The notes under the pieces were generated by a model, which saw nothing but the letters and a program-made list of their open reading frames with translations, had not been told where the DNA came from and did no database searches. A program made the position numbers and the translations under genes. This document shows positions 54,099 through 62,866 of a DNA stretch of 64,000 nucleotides, in pieces (position 1 is the stretch's first letter; the number at the start of each line of letters is the position of its first letter). The DNA lies in NCBI RefSeq assembly GCF_007004095.1, contig NZ_VHJK01000001.1, positions 1,988,501-2,052,500 on the forward strand, in the 5' to 3' direction. The stretch is from Erythrobacter insulae. Its GTDB lineage: Bacteria > Pseudomonadota > Alphaproteobacteria > Sphingomonadales > Sphingomonadaceae.

Positions 54099-55787
54099 AT
54101 GACTAGCCTCGCTCGCGCGTTTCCTTTCTATTCGAACGGCTTACGAGCTATGGCTGCATGTGCCGCGGTAATGGCTGCGCCGGCAGCGGCGGAAAATTTG
54201 CCTGCCATTCTTTCGGATCAAACGGTGAAAGACGATCACCCGCTTCCGGATTATTCCTATGCCGGCTACGGATTTGGAACCGCAGACATTCCACACATCG
54301 CGAAGACCATTGATGTGGCTGAATTCGGGGCTGTTCCCGATGATGGTAAGGATGACAGCAAGGCACTTCTCGCAGCATTAAAGGCTGCGCACGAAAGTGC
54401 CGAGCCGGTGCGCGTCCAGTTTCACGCTGGACGGTATGTTCTCAGCGAGATCCTGTGGATTGAACGCAGTGGTATCGTGTTGTCTGGTATGGGCATGGGT
54501 GAGGGTGGAACAGAACTTTTCATGCCGCGCCCTCTGAACCAGATCGACGATGGCGGCGCGCTCGACGAAATTCGGACATATCTGGAAGAAAACGATAAAT
54601 ACGAACGCATTCCTGATGCAAATTTAGAGGTCCTGTTCTCGCCATACAGTTGGAGCGCTGGATTTATCTGGACCCGTGTGCCAAATGGTCGCCACGCGAC
54701 CTATCTTGAGCGTTATGACCGCCCCATACAGGCCGTTGCGCCGATCGCCTCGGGTGCGCAGTTCTCGCGTGAGCTTACCGTGACCGATACAAGCAGCCTG
54801 GAGGTCGGTGATGTCTTGCAGATCAACTGGCATAATCGGGCGGGGCCAGACGGTCCGCTCGTCAAATCTCTTTACGGCAATACCAAGGAAAAGATCGGCA
54901 GCAGGCATTGGGAATTGCCTGATCGTCCGCTGGTGCGTCAGGCCACCCGTATCGAAGCGATCGAGGGCAATAATGTCACCATTGCAGACCCGTTGCTTCA
55001 CTCCATAAATAACGAATTGCCAGCGTATTTTTCGTCGTGGGAGCATCTGTCGGATGTGGGCATACAAGACCTGTCGCTTGCCTTTCCCGAAAATCCTGAC
55101 TTCGGGCATCACAATGAAAGCGGCTTCAACGGGGTCTATTTCACCGGTGTGCATAATGGATGGATCCGAAATGTCAGGATCGCCAACAGCGACAGCGGAA
55201 TTCTGACCGACGATCTGGCTAATGTGACGATCCGCAATATCGTGACCGAAGGCGATCACACTGCGCATTACAGTGTCCATATCGGCAACGTGCACAATGT
55301 GTTGGTCGAAGGGCTTACGGTGTACAATCCGACCGTCCACGCGCTCAGTTTCAACACGCAGTCAACCAAGTCGGTTTACAAGGACGCTGTGGTCTGGACC
55401 ACTCCAACGCTGGATCAGCATGCAGGAGCGAACCACCAGAATTTGTACGACAACGTGACTGTCCATGTGACGCCTGACCGGAAAGCTGACGATGGAACGC
55501 CTATGTACGATCTCTACAAAGCGGGCGGCGCGGGATATTGGCTGCCAGGACACGGTCGTTACAATACCGCGTGGAACGTAAACGTGCTGGTCGCCAACGG
55601 CGTGGAGCCGGGCGGCGAAATCGTGATCCTTGGGGCTTCCGAAGGCCCCGATGCACGAATTGTGGGTATGCATGGAAACCGCAAAATCCGCCTGGACCAT
55701 ACGCCAGAGCCTTATCTGGAGTGGCTTAACCGCCCGGTTGAAGGCATTCCGTCACTCTATGCGTACCAGCTACACCAGCGTAGGTAG
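54099..55787 (+). CDS. Exported Pectate_lyase_3-type beta-helix protein
   Basis: Protein of 562 residues with a signal peptide (ending MAAPAAAE). The N-terminal DVAEFGAVPDDGKDDSKALL and FHAGRYVLSEILWIERSG are the Pectate_lyase_3 opening; the helix then runs on with VYFTGVHNGWIRNVRIANSD, ANVTIRNIVTEG and NVHNVLVEGLTVYNP. The start is the second of two adjacent ATGs because GGGAG lies six bases before it. No catalytic residues can be assigned. As an exported beta-helix in a locus with GH105, it is a candidate polysaccharide lyase or rhamnogalacturonan-type hydrolase. Confidence 0.82.
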   Translation: MTSLARAFPFYSNGLRAMAACAAVMAAPAAAENLPAILSDQTVKDDHPLPDYSYAGYGFGTADIPHIAKTIDVAEFGAVPDDGKDDSKALLAALKAAHESAEPVRVQFHAGRYVLSEILWIERSGIVLSGMGMGEGGTELFMPRPLNQIDDGGALDEIRTYLEENDKYERIPDANLEVLFSPYSWSAGFIWTRVPNGRHATYLERYDRPIQAVAPIASGAQFSRELTVTDTSSLEVGDVLQINWHNRAGPDGPLVKSLYGNTKEKIGSRHWELPDRPLVRQATRIEAIEGNNVTIADPLLHSINNELPAYFSSWEHLSDVGIQDLSLAFPENPDFGHHNESGFNGVYFTGVHNGWIRNVRIANSDSGILTDDLANVTIRNIVTEGDHTAHYSVHIGNVHNVLVEGLTVYNPTVHALSFNTQSTKSVYKDAVVWTTPTLDQHAGANHQNLYDNVTVHVTPDRKADDGTPMYDLYKAGGAGYWLPGHGRYNTAWNVNVLVANGVEPGGEIVILGASEGPDARIVGMHGNRKIRLDHTPEPYLEWLNRPVEGIPSLYAYQLHQRR

Positions 55788-55811
55788 AGTTAGAAAATTT
55801 CGAATAAGCAC

Positions 55812-55831
55812 CTGAAATAAAATGATTTCAG
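55812..55831. promoter_or_regulatory. Inverted repeat CTGAAAT-N6-ATTTCAG ahead of the DeoR gene
   Basis: A perfect 7-bp dyad in the 187-bp gap between the beta-helix gene and the regulator. No T run follows, so it is more likely an operator (possibly autoregulation) than a terminator. It includes TGATTTC, a loose match to the TGATTGA half-sites elsewhere in the locus. Confidence 0.4.
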
Positions 55832-55974
55832 CGCGGTCTGAATTTTGGGGCTGTTACAAGTCGGGACAAAATCGATTAGTTCCGACTTGCTACTTAAATG
55901 AACAGAATGCAGGGAGATTGAAGAAATAAGTTCGGCGCTGCATGTCACGCCGGACAGCGATAGAGGATATGCGA

Positions 55975-56772
55975 ATGCATGCGGCCGAACGCGAAGAAAT
56001 AATTCTTGATGCGCTGACGAAGAAGGGCTTCACCACGTATCGACATCTCGAAGCGAACGTCGAAGCTTCTCCTGCAACCATTCGGCGCGATCTGGCCCGG
56101 CTCGAGAAGCAGGGCAAGATTATCCGCTTGCACGGAGGGGCGAAGGCCGTTGACACGGAATTCGGTGCCGCCGGTACGCCGGCCAGCCTCGCAGGCACGC
56201 CGTTTGAAAAATCGCTCAAGCAGAACATCGCCGAGAAGCGAGCCATTGGCCGGGCCGCTGCGGAATTGTGCGCACCGGGCGAGGGCATCATAATTGATGG
56301 CGGCACCACGACCTACCAGATGTGCGAACATCTGGCCGACCTTAATCTTCAGGTCCTTACCAACTCGCTTCATATCGTGAATGCATTGCTTGGCCAGGAA
56401 ACAACGCAGCTGCTGGTTCCATCAGGGCCAATCTTCCGAGAACAGAATATCATTCTTGCGCCTGCTGGCGAAACCACGATGCCCAACTTTCATGCAAGCA
56501 AGCTGTTCCTTGGCGCAGCGGCCGTCAGCCCACGTGGGATTTTTCAGGCGGATGCTCTGCTTGTGGCAAGCCAGCGCCGATTCCTTGACCGGACCGATGA
56601 AGTGATCCTGGTCGTCGATAGCGGTAAGCTGCAAGCGTCCTCGGGCGCCATTGTTTGCGAACTGAACCGCATTGACCGAATGATCACAGATGACGCCGCA
56701 GATCCAAAGTTGATCGATCAGCTGCGCAGCGCCGGTCTGCAGCAGATAGACGTGGTGAAGCCAGTCAGCTAG
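55975..56772 (+). CDS. DeoR-family transcriptional regulator (probable rhamnose regulator)
   Basis: Protein of 265 residues: an N-terminal helix-turn-helix (about 3-55, with [20 protein letters not shown] and HGGA) and a C-terminal DeoRC sugar-phosphate-sensing domain ([29 protein letters not shown]). AGAGGA lies 7 bases before the ATG at 55975, chosen over an ATG at 55942 without such a site. DeoR-type regulators control L-rhamnose genes in some alphaproteobacteria. It lies next to the catabolic genes and is convergent with lldD, overlapping it by 4 bp; its likely ligand is a rhamnose catabolite such as rhamnulose-1-phosphate. Confidence 0.9.
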   Translation: MHAAEREEIILDALTKKGFTTYRHLEANVEASPATIRRDLARLEKQGKIIRLHGGAKAVDTEFGAAGTPASLAGTPFEKSLKQNIAEKRAIGRAAAELCAPGEGIIIDGGTTTYQMCEHLADLNLQVLTNSLHIVNALLGQETTQLLVPSGPIFREQNIILAPAGETTMPNFHASKLFLGAAAVSPRGIFQADALLVASQRRFLDRTDEVILVVDSGKLQASSGAIVCELNRIDRMITDDAADPKLIDQLRSAGLQQIDVVKPVS

Positions 56773-57923
56773 CCGCGCTTGCTCTCGACCAGAATGTCTT
56801 GTGTGATCTCGTCTATAGAAGTCGCACCCGTCAACGACATCGCCACTTTCATCTCTGCTTCGATCAATCGCAATACGTGGGCGATGCCAGCCTCACCGCG
56901 GGCACCCAAAGCATAGGCCCAGGCCCGCCCGATCAATACGCCCTTGGCACCCAGCGCCAGCATACGCACAACGTCCAGCCCCGACCGTATCCCGCCATCA
57001 GCCATCACGGTCAGCCGGTCGCCCGCAACTTCGGCAATTCGCGGCAAGGCCTTGGCGGTCGAAGGCACGCCGTCCAGCTGACGTCCGCCGTGATTGGACA
57101 CAATCAGACCGTCAGCGCCAAGTTCTGCAGCTCGTATCGCATCTTCCGGATCTAAAACGCCTTTTATGATCAGCGGGCCGTTCCATTCGCTGCGAATGAA
57201 ATCAAGATCGTCCCAAGTCACTGACGGATCGAAATTGTCCCTCATCCACGCAAAGAAGTCTTCGATTCCCGACTTGTCGCCAAGAACAGGCGCAACATTA
57301 CCAAGACTGTGCGGGCGCCCGTTGATACCCACGTCCCATGCCCATTGAGGGCGCATTGCCCCTTGCAATGTCCGCCGTATCGCTCCTGTAATTCCTGGCG
57401 CTCCGGCCAGACCGGAGTGATAATCGCGATAACGGCTGCCGGGCACTGGCATATCGACAGTGAAGACCAACGCGGTGCAACCGGCCGCAACGGCGCGGGC
57501 CATCAGCTCACGCATAAAGCCGCGATCGCGGATCATATAGAGCTGGAACCAGAACGGCTTACTGCTTGCGGCTGCCACCTCTTCAAGATTGCATGCAGAG
57601 ACAGTGGAAAGGGTGAAGGGGATACCAGCCTTGTTCGCAGCACGCACGGCCTGGCATTCGCCGCGCCTCGCATTCATTCCGGCAAGCCCGATTGGGGCAA
57701 GGGCCACTGGCAGTGCCAGTTCCTGATCGAACAATCGCGTCGAAAGGTCGATTTGAGAGACATCGCGCAGCACCCTTTGGCGCAGAGCAACATCTTTAAG
57801 ATCGGACACGTTTCGCTCCAGCGTGACCTCGGCATAGGAGCCACCATCGATATACTCGAACAGGAAGTGCGGAAGCCTGCGGCGTGCGAGTTCGCGGTAG
57901 TCGATTGCGCTTGCAGCGTTCAT
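56769..57923 (-). CDS. lldD: FMN-dependent L-lactate dehydrogenase
   Basis: Protein of 384 residues of the alpha-hydroxy-acid oxidase family: [20 protein letters not shown] at the N-terminus, [15 protein letters not shown], and the catalytic [15 protein letters not shown] with its His, plus the FMN-binding end [15 protein letters not shown] (in part). It oxidises L-lactate to pyruvate. In the rhamnose route the lactaldehyde formed by RhaD becomes L-lactate, so this enzyme closes the path to central metabolism. It overlaps the kinase gene upstream by 4 bp. Confidence 0.92.
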   Translation of the reverse strand: MNAASAIDYRELARRRLPHFLFEYIDGGSYAEVTLERNVSDLKDVALRQRVLRDVSQIDLSTRLFDQELALPVALAPIGLAGMNARRGECQAVRAANKAGIPFTLSTVSACNLEEVAAASSKPFWFQLYMIRDRGFMRELMARAVAAGCTALVFTVDMPVPGSRYRDYHSGLAGAPGITGAIRRTLQGAMRPQWAWDVGINGRPHSLGNVAPVLGDKSGIEDFFAWMRDNFDPSVTWDDLDFIRSEWNGPLIIKGVLDPEDAIRAAELGADGLIVSNHGGRQLDGVPSTAKALPRIAEVAGDRLTVMADGGIRSGLDVVRMLALGAKGVLIGRAWAYALGARGEAGIAHVLRLIEAEMKVAMSLTGATSIDEITQDILVESKRG

Positions 57924-59320
57924 GCGTTCACCATCTGTGCCTGATGCCAGGCTTCGCGATATCCGGAAAGGTCTGCGTCCAGAGCCTCGACCTGCGTGAG
58001 TCCTCCTTTCGGGCGGATTTCAGGGTCGATGAGCCTCAGCGCACCAAAGCTCACATCATTATGGGCGTTGGCAACATAGACTTTTGTATCGGGCCTGAGG
58101 CTTGCAAGAGCTCTCACAAACACTTCTGCTTCTGCAAAGCGTCCTTCTACCAGAATACAGTTTTCAGAGCCGATGAGGTCCAGTGAAGTGTCGGCGACCA
58201 ATGCGGCGTAAAGACATGCCCCCGCTCTTCGCGCAAACCAGTCATCGGGCCGGTTAATCCATCCGCCTTGGCCCTGTGGATATGGGCCGTTTCCTGGTGC
58301 GAGAGTGGGCAGGACCATGGCGGATTGCGCAAGAATATCCGGCACCGCTTCGAGCAGGCGCGGCTGATCCGGCTTGATGTCAACCTGCCGCGTATCGATC
58401 TGGATCAGGGTTTCAATCTCGCGACCACCCATAAAGCGTGCGGATGGCACCGGATTACCAAAGGCATCGACATTGACGAGGCAGTCGCGCGCTTCGGGCA
58501 GCGCCCGCATGTCTACCGCGCTCGCCGCGAGGCGCATGGCAATGAACCAAGTTCCAGTCGAGAGAATCGTCACTTCGCGGTTCTCGATGTCTTCAAATCC
58601 GCGTGCCGCGTTCAACGCGGCGTTCGAATCGTGCAATCCCGCCAAAACCTTGGCGTTTGCCGGCAAGCCGGTCTTTTCCGCCAGACTGGACCGCAAGGTT
58701 CCGATCACATCTCCGGCCGCAGCAATTGGCGCAAACCGATCAGCCCAGCCGCGGTCGATCGCAAGTGTCGAAAATGTCCCTTTTGCCGGTGCCCATAGAT
58801 CAGAATGGCAACCCATACTGGTCGCCTCGGTGCACGCCTCGCCCGAAAGGAACCAGCCCCAATATTGAGCCCATGGAACCAGAGTGGATTGCGCAATCAG
58901 ATCAGGGTGAAGCTGTTCCAGCCAGAACAGCTGCGCTCCGAAATTAAGGCCGGCGGGAAGGTTCGGAGACCCTGTCTCAGCGAAGGGCGATCTGGCGGCA
59001 TTATACCGCGCACGCAAATCCACGGGAAGGTCCTGCTCGTAATCGATCGGTGCGATGGCCAATTTGCCTTGGCAGATGGCCGCAACTCCGGCGCCATGCG
59101 CCACTGGCACAATATATTCTACGGGATGACCGGCAAAGCTTGCCAAAGCCGAAGTCAACCAATCCCCGATGCCGTGCCCATCGAGGCGGCGTATGCCGTC
59201 GACCATAACAGTTTCATTCGGGCGAGTCTCCCGTGCGACCATTTCGCCGTCGCGAGACCAGAGGCTGACCTTAGCGAGCGTTTTGCCGATATCGACAACA
59301 ATTGCAAAACCGTCTTTCAA
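57920..59320 (-). CDS. FGGY-family sugar kinase, probable L-rhamnulokinase
   Basis: Protein of 466 residues, with [18 protein letters not shown] (phosphate-binding loop 1), [14 protein letters not shown] and [13 protein letters not shown] of the FGGY fold. It is assigned as rhamnulokinase from context: it lies between lldD and the divergent aldolase-isomerase genes and fills the missing step (L-rhamnulose to L-rhamnulose-1-phosphate). The sequence is somewhat different from the E. coli RhaB, as in other alphaproteobacteria. Transcribed with lldD from the shared region at 59321-59410. Confidence 0.85.
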   Translation of the reverse strand: MKDGFAIVVDIGKTLAKVSLWSRDGEMVARETRPNETVMVDGIRRLDGHGIGDWLTSALASFAGHPVEYIVPVAHGAGVAAICQGKLAIAPIDYEQDLPVDLRARYNAARSPFAETGSPNLPAGLNFGAQLFWLEQLHPDLIAQSTLVPWAQYWGWFLSGEACTEATSMGCHSDLWAPAKGTFSTLAIDRGWADRFAPIAAAGDVIGTLRSSLAEKTGLPANAKVLAGLHDSNAALNAARGFEDIENREVTILSTGTWFIAMRLAASAVDMRALPEARDCLVNVDAFGNPVPSARFMGGREIETLIQIDTRQVDIKPDQPRLLEAVPDILAQSAMVLPTLAPGNGPYPQGQGGWINRPDDWFARRAGACLYAALVADTSLDLIGSENCILVEGRFAEAEVFVRALASLRPDTKVYVANAHNDVSFGALRLIDPEIRPKGGLTQVEALDADLSGYREAWHQAQMVNA

Positions 59321-59351
59321 AACTCTCTCCCAAAAGTATGATGCACTTTAA

Positions 59352-59378
59352 TGATTGACGATTAGCGAAAATGATTGA
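59352..59378. promoter_or_regulatory. Candidate rhamnose-regulon operator between kinase and aldolase genes
   Basis: TGATTGA (59352-59358), 13 bases containing TTAGCGAAAA, then TGATTGA (59372-59378), an exact direct repeat with a 20-base period. It lies in the 90-bp region between the divergent kinase and rhaD genes, so it could control both. TTAGCGAA beside TGATTG recurs upstream of GH106. It is the best-formed copy in the window. Confidence 0.65.
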
Positions 59379-59410
59379 TTTTGAAAAGGGTCAATGGTAT
59401 CGACTCCGTC

Positions 59411-61522
59411 ATGAATATGCACGCATCCTTGGCCGAAGTCGCCATTCCGTTTGCCATCCCCGTAAATCGTTGGGATGAGCAAGTTGCAGCCAACAAATCT
59501 GAAGCGGAATTACTCCTCTACAGATCCAATCTGCTTGGTGCGGATCTGACCGTCACTAATTTCGGCGGCGGTAATACGTCTGCGAAAGTGGATGAGCGGG
59601 ATCCGTTGACGGGCGATCAGGTCGAAGTGCTCTGGGTCAAAGGCTCGGGCGGTGACATCGGTTCAATGGGTATGGATGGCTTTGCCACGCTCTATCAGGA
59701 AAAACTGCTCGCGCTTGAATCGCATTACGAAGGTGAGGGCGATGATGACAAGATGGTCGGCTTCCTGCCGCATTGTACATTCAATCTAAACGGCCGCGCA
59801 GCCAGCATTGATACCCCGTTGCACTCGCTTTTGCCGTATAAGCACATCGATCATGTTCACCCTGATGCGATCATCGCGCTTGCGGCGTCGAGTGGCGGTG
59901 AAGCGGCAACGAAAGAATTGTGGGGCGATGAAATCGGTTGGCTGCCATGGAAGCGCCCTGGCTTTACGCTGGGTGTCCAGATTCGCGATTTTGCGCTGGC
60001 GAACCCGCAGGCTAAAGGCGCGATGCTGGCCGGGCACGGGATCATTTGCTGGGCTGACACCGCGAAGGAATGCTATGATCAGACCGTAAAACTGATCACC
60101 GAGGCGGCTGATTATTTGAACTCAAGATTGGCGAGTGGGCCTGCCTTTGGTGGTCCGAAAGTGGGTCCTCACGAAGATCGGCATCAACTGGCCGCCGATT
60201 TGATGCCGCGACTGCGGGCATTGATGGTTGGTGATCGTCGTAAGGTCGGGCATTATTCGGATGACGACGCAACACTCGAATTTGTTGGCGGTGCAGAGTT
60301 TGAGCGTCTGGCGGCGCTGGGAACATCGTGCCCTGATCACTTTCTGCGGACTAAAATTGCGCCGCTAGCGCTTGATCCGGCAAAGCTTGATGATGACGCT
60401 TATCTGGAGCAGTCCATCACCGACTATCGCGCGATGTATGCGGCGTATTACGAGCGCTGCAAGCGGCACAATTCGCCTGCTATGCGCGATGCCAATCCGG
60501 TGGTTGTGTTGGTTCCGGGCGTCGGTCGCATGACCTTTGCCAAGGACAAGGCGACGGCTCGCATTGCTGGCGAATTCTATCTCAACGCAATTAACGTGAT
60601 GCGCGGCGCCGAGGCGATCGGGGACTACATCGCGCTCGACGAGCAGGAGGCGTTCGATATCGAATACTGGCTGCTTGAGGAAGCTAAATTGCAACGCATG
60701 CCGGCTCCCAAGGAAATGGTGGGCAAGATTGCGCTTGTCACAGGTGGCGCAGGCGGCATCGGTGCCGCGGTGGCGGAAAGAATGCTCCGCGAAGGTGCCT
60801 GCGTAATGCTGGCTGATCGGGACGAGAAGGCGGTCAAGGAAATCGAGGCCGGTCTATCTGAAGCGTTCAGCAAGGATGTAGTGCGCTCAGTAACCTGTGA
60901 CGTCACAGACGAGGCGCAAGTGGCGTCGGCTTTGAGTGCCTGTGCGCTCGAATTTGGCGGGCTCGACATTCTCGTGGCTAATGCCGGGATAGCGTCATCT
61001 GCGCCCATCAGCGAGACGACTATTGAGCTGTGGAACAAGAACTTCGATGTTTTGGCGCAAGGTTATTTCTTGACCGCGAAGTACGCGTGGCCACTCCTTC
61101 AGGGGATGGCTGATCAAGGCGGTTCCAGCGTTGTTTTTGTTGGGTCGAAGAACGCTGTGGCAGCGGCAAAGAATGCCAGCGCCTATGCAAGTGCCAAGGC
61201 TGCGGCCAATCATCTTGCACGGTGCCTTGCGCTCGAAGGGGCCGACAACGGCATCCGCGTCAACATTGTCAATCCCGATGCCGTTATCAAAGGTAGCCGG
61301 ATCTGGGATGGTGACTGGCGGCAAGAGCGTGCTGGTGCCCACGGCATCGATTCCGGTGACGAGCTTGAAGAGCACTATCGCCAGCGATCAATGCTGAAGC
61401 GGTCTGTATTGCCACAAGACATTGCTGAAGCTGCCTATTGGCTTGCCAGCGAGGCGTCGGCAAAGTCGACCGGCAATATGATCAATGTGGATGCTGGCAA
61501 CGCTCAAGCATTCACGCGTTAG
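59411..61522 (+). CDS. rhaD: Bifunctional L-rhamnulose-1-phosphate aldolase / L-lactaldehyde dehydrogenase (SDR)
   Basis: Protein of 703 residues. The N-terminal class II aldolase region (about 25-430) has TNFGGGNTSAKVDERDP, HVHPDAIIALAA (His ligands) and LAGHGIICW. A short-chain dehydrogenase follows from about 437, with TGGAGGIG (cofactor loop) and YASAK (catalytic Tyr-Lys). It splits rhamnulose-1-P into dihydroxyacetone phosphate and L-lactaldehyde and oxidises the latter to L-lactate. ATG 59411 is used because an upstream start at 59375 lies inside the operator repeat. rhaI follows after 21 bp. Confidence 0.95.
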   Translation: MNMHASLAEVAIPFAIPVNRWDEQVAANKSEAELLLYRSNLLGADLTVTNFGGGNTSAKVDERDPLTGDQVEVLWVKGSGGDIGSMGMDGFATLYQEKLLALESHYEGEGDDDKMVGFLPHCTFNLNGRAASIDTPLHSLLPYKHIDHVHPDAIIALAASSGGEAATKELWGDEIGWLPWKRPGFTLGVQIRDFALANPQAKGAMLAGHGIICWADTAKECYDQTVKLITEAADYLNSRLASGPAFGGPKVGPHEDRHQLAADLMPRLRALMVGDRRKVGHYSDDDATLEFVGGAEFERLAALGTSCPDHFLRTKIAPLALDPAKLDDDAYLEQSITDYRAMYAAYYERCKRHNSPAMRDANPVVVLVPGVGRMTFAKDKATARIAGEFYLNAINVMRGAEAIGDYIALDEQEAFDIEYWLLEEAKLQRMPAPKEMVGKIALVTGGAGGIGAAVAERMLREGACVMLADRDEKAVKEIEAGLSEAFSKDVVRSVTCDVTDEAQVASALSACALEFGGLDILVANAGIASSAPISETTIELWNKNFDVLAQGYFLTAKYAWPLLQGMADQGGSSVVFVGSKNAVAAAKNASAYASAKAAANHLARCLALEGADNGIRVNIVNPDAVIKGSRIWDGDWRQERAGAHGIDSGDELEEHYRQRSMLKRSVLPQDIAEAAYWLASEASAKSTGNMINVDAGNAQAFTR

Positions 61523-61543
61523 CGTCAAAGTCGGAGGGGACAA

Positions 61544-62836
61544 ATGACACAATTGCCTATTTCGGCTGATTTAATCGCCGAACACAATGCGAATTCGCGT
61601 GATGCATTGGCAGAGGATTACGCGGCGCTTGGGCGCAAGCTCGAGCGGCGCGGTATCGCGATCGATGCGTTAAAGGATAAGGTCAAGGCATTCGGAGTGG
61701 CTGTGCCAAGCTGGGGAGCAGGGCGCGGCGGAACGCGGTTTGCGAAGTTTCCGATTGCAGGAGAGCCAACCAATATCCACGAAAAGTTGGAAGATTGCGC
61801 CGTAATTCATCAGCTGGGCCAATCGACCCCAGCGGTCAGCCCGCATTTTCCATGGGACTGTGTTGAGGATTACGCGGCTCTGAAAGACGAAGCTGAGGCG
61901 TACAATCTTGTCTTTGACGCAGTGAACTCTAACACTTTTCAGGATCAACCCGGGCAGGCACAAACCTACGCCACCGGTTCTTTGTCCTCTACGGTTCCAG
62001 AGACCCGTCAGCAGGCAATCGATCACAACATTGAATGTATCGAGATCGGTCGGAAGATCGGTTCGAAACGGCTGACAGTGTGGGTAGGGGATGGGACGAA
62101 TTTCCCTGGCCAGCAGGATCTCGGACGCAGCTTTGATCGCTACATCGAAGCGGCTTCGCAAGTTTATGGCGCGCTTCCCGACGACTGGCAGATGATGCTT
62201 GAGCACAAGATGTTCGAACCTGCTTTCTATTCCAGTGTAATCTCCGATTGGGGAAGCTCGCTGATGGCGGCACAAGAGCTGGGCGAAAAGTGCAAGTGTT
62301 TGGTTGATCTGGGGCATCATGCCCCCAACGTGAACATCGAGCAGATCGTGGCGCGCCTGCATCATGCCGGCAAGCTGGGTGGGTTCCATTTCAACGACAG
62401 CAAATATGGCGATGACGATCTCGATAGTGGGAGCATCAACCCGCACCAGCTGTTCCTCGTTTTTAACGAACTGATCGAGGCCCAAGCCAATCCGCGCGAC
62501 GGTTTTGATCCGTCCTACATGATCGACCAGTCGCATAATGTGACCGATCCGATTGAAAGCATGTTGTCATCCGCAGAGACAATCGCTGGATGCTATGCTC
62601 GCGCGGTCTTGGTTGATCGTGAAGCGTTGCATGCTGCGCAGAATGACAACGATGTGATGCTCGCGTTTCGCACCTTGCGAAGCGCTTATGAAACGGATGT
62701 TACACCGATCCTTGCGCAGGCCCGCGATGAACTGGGTGGAGCCATTGACTGGCTCGGCGTTTATCGGACCAGCCAATACCGCGACCGCAAGGCCCAGGAG
62801 CGTAAAGCTGTCGGTCTTGGAGCCGGCATCGTCTGA
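61544..62836 (+). CDS. rhaI: L-rhamnose isomerase
   Basis: Protein of 430 residues of the RhaI (Pseudomonas-type) group, a TIM-barrel isomerase. Metal-binding regions are MMLEHKMFEPAFYSS, CLVDLGHHAPNVNIEQIVAR and GGFHFNDSKYGDDDLDSGS. The N-terminal FGVAVPSWGAGRGGTRFAKF is characteristic. It converts L-rhamnose to L-rhamnulose, the first cytoplasmic step. It has a GGAGGGG ribosome-binding site and is co-transcribed with rhaD and the GH105 gene (31 bp downstream). Confidence 0.95.
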   Translation: MTQLPISADLIAEHNANSRDALAEDYAALGRKLERRGIAIDALKDKVKAFGVAVPSWGAGRGGTRFAKFPIAGEPTNIHEKLEDCAVIHQLGQSTPAVSPHFPWDCVEDYAALKDEAEAYNLVFDAVNSNTFQDQPGQAQTYATGSLSSTVPETRQQAIDHNIECIEIGRKIGSKRLTVWVGDGTNFPGQQDLGRSFDRYIEAASQVYGALPDDWQMMLEHKMFEPAFYSSVISDWGSSLMAAQELGEKCKCLVDLGHHAPNVNIEQIVARLHHAGKLGGFHFNDSKYGDDDLDSGSINPHQLFLVFNELIEAQANPRDGFDPSYMIDQSHNVTDPIESMLSSAETIAGCYARAVLVDREALHAAQNDNDVMLAFRTLRSAYETDVTPILAQARDELGGAIDWLGVYRTSQYRDRKAQERKAVGLGAGIV

Positions 62837-62866
62837 CGTCCTTCAATCTGATCCGGGAGTATTCCG

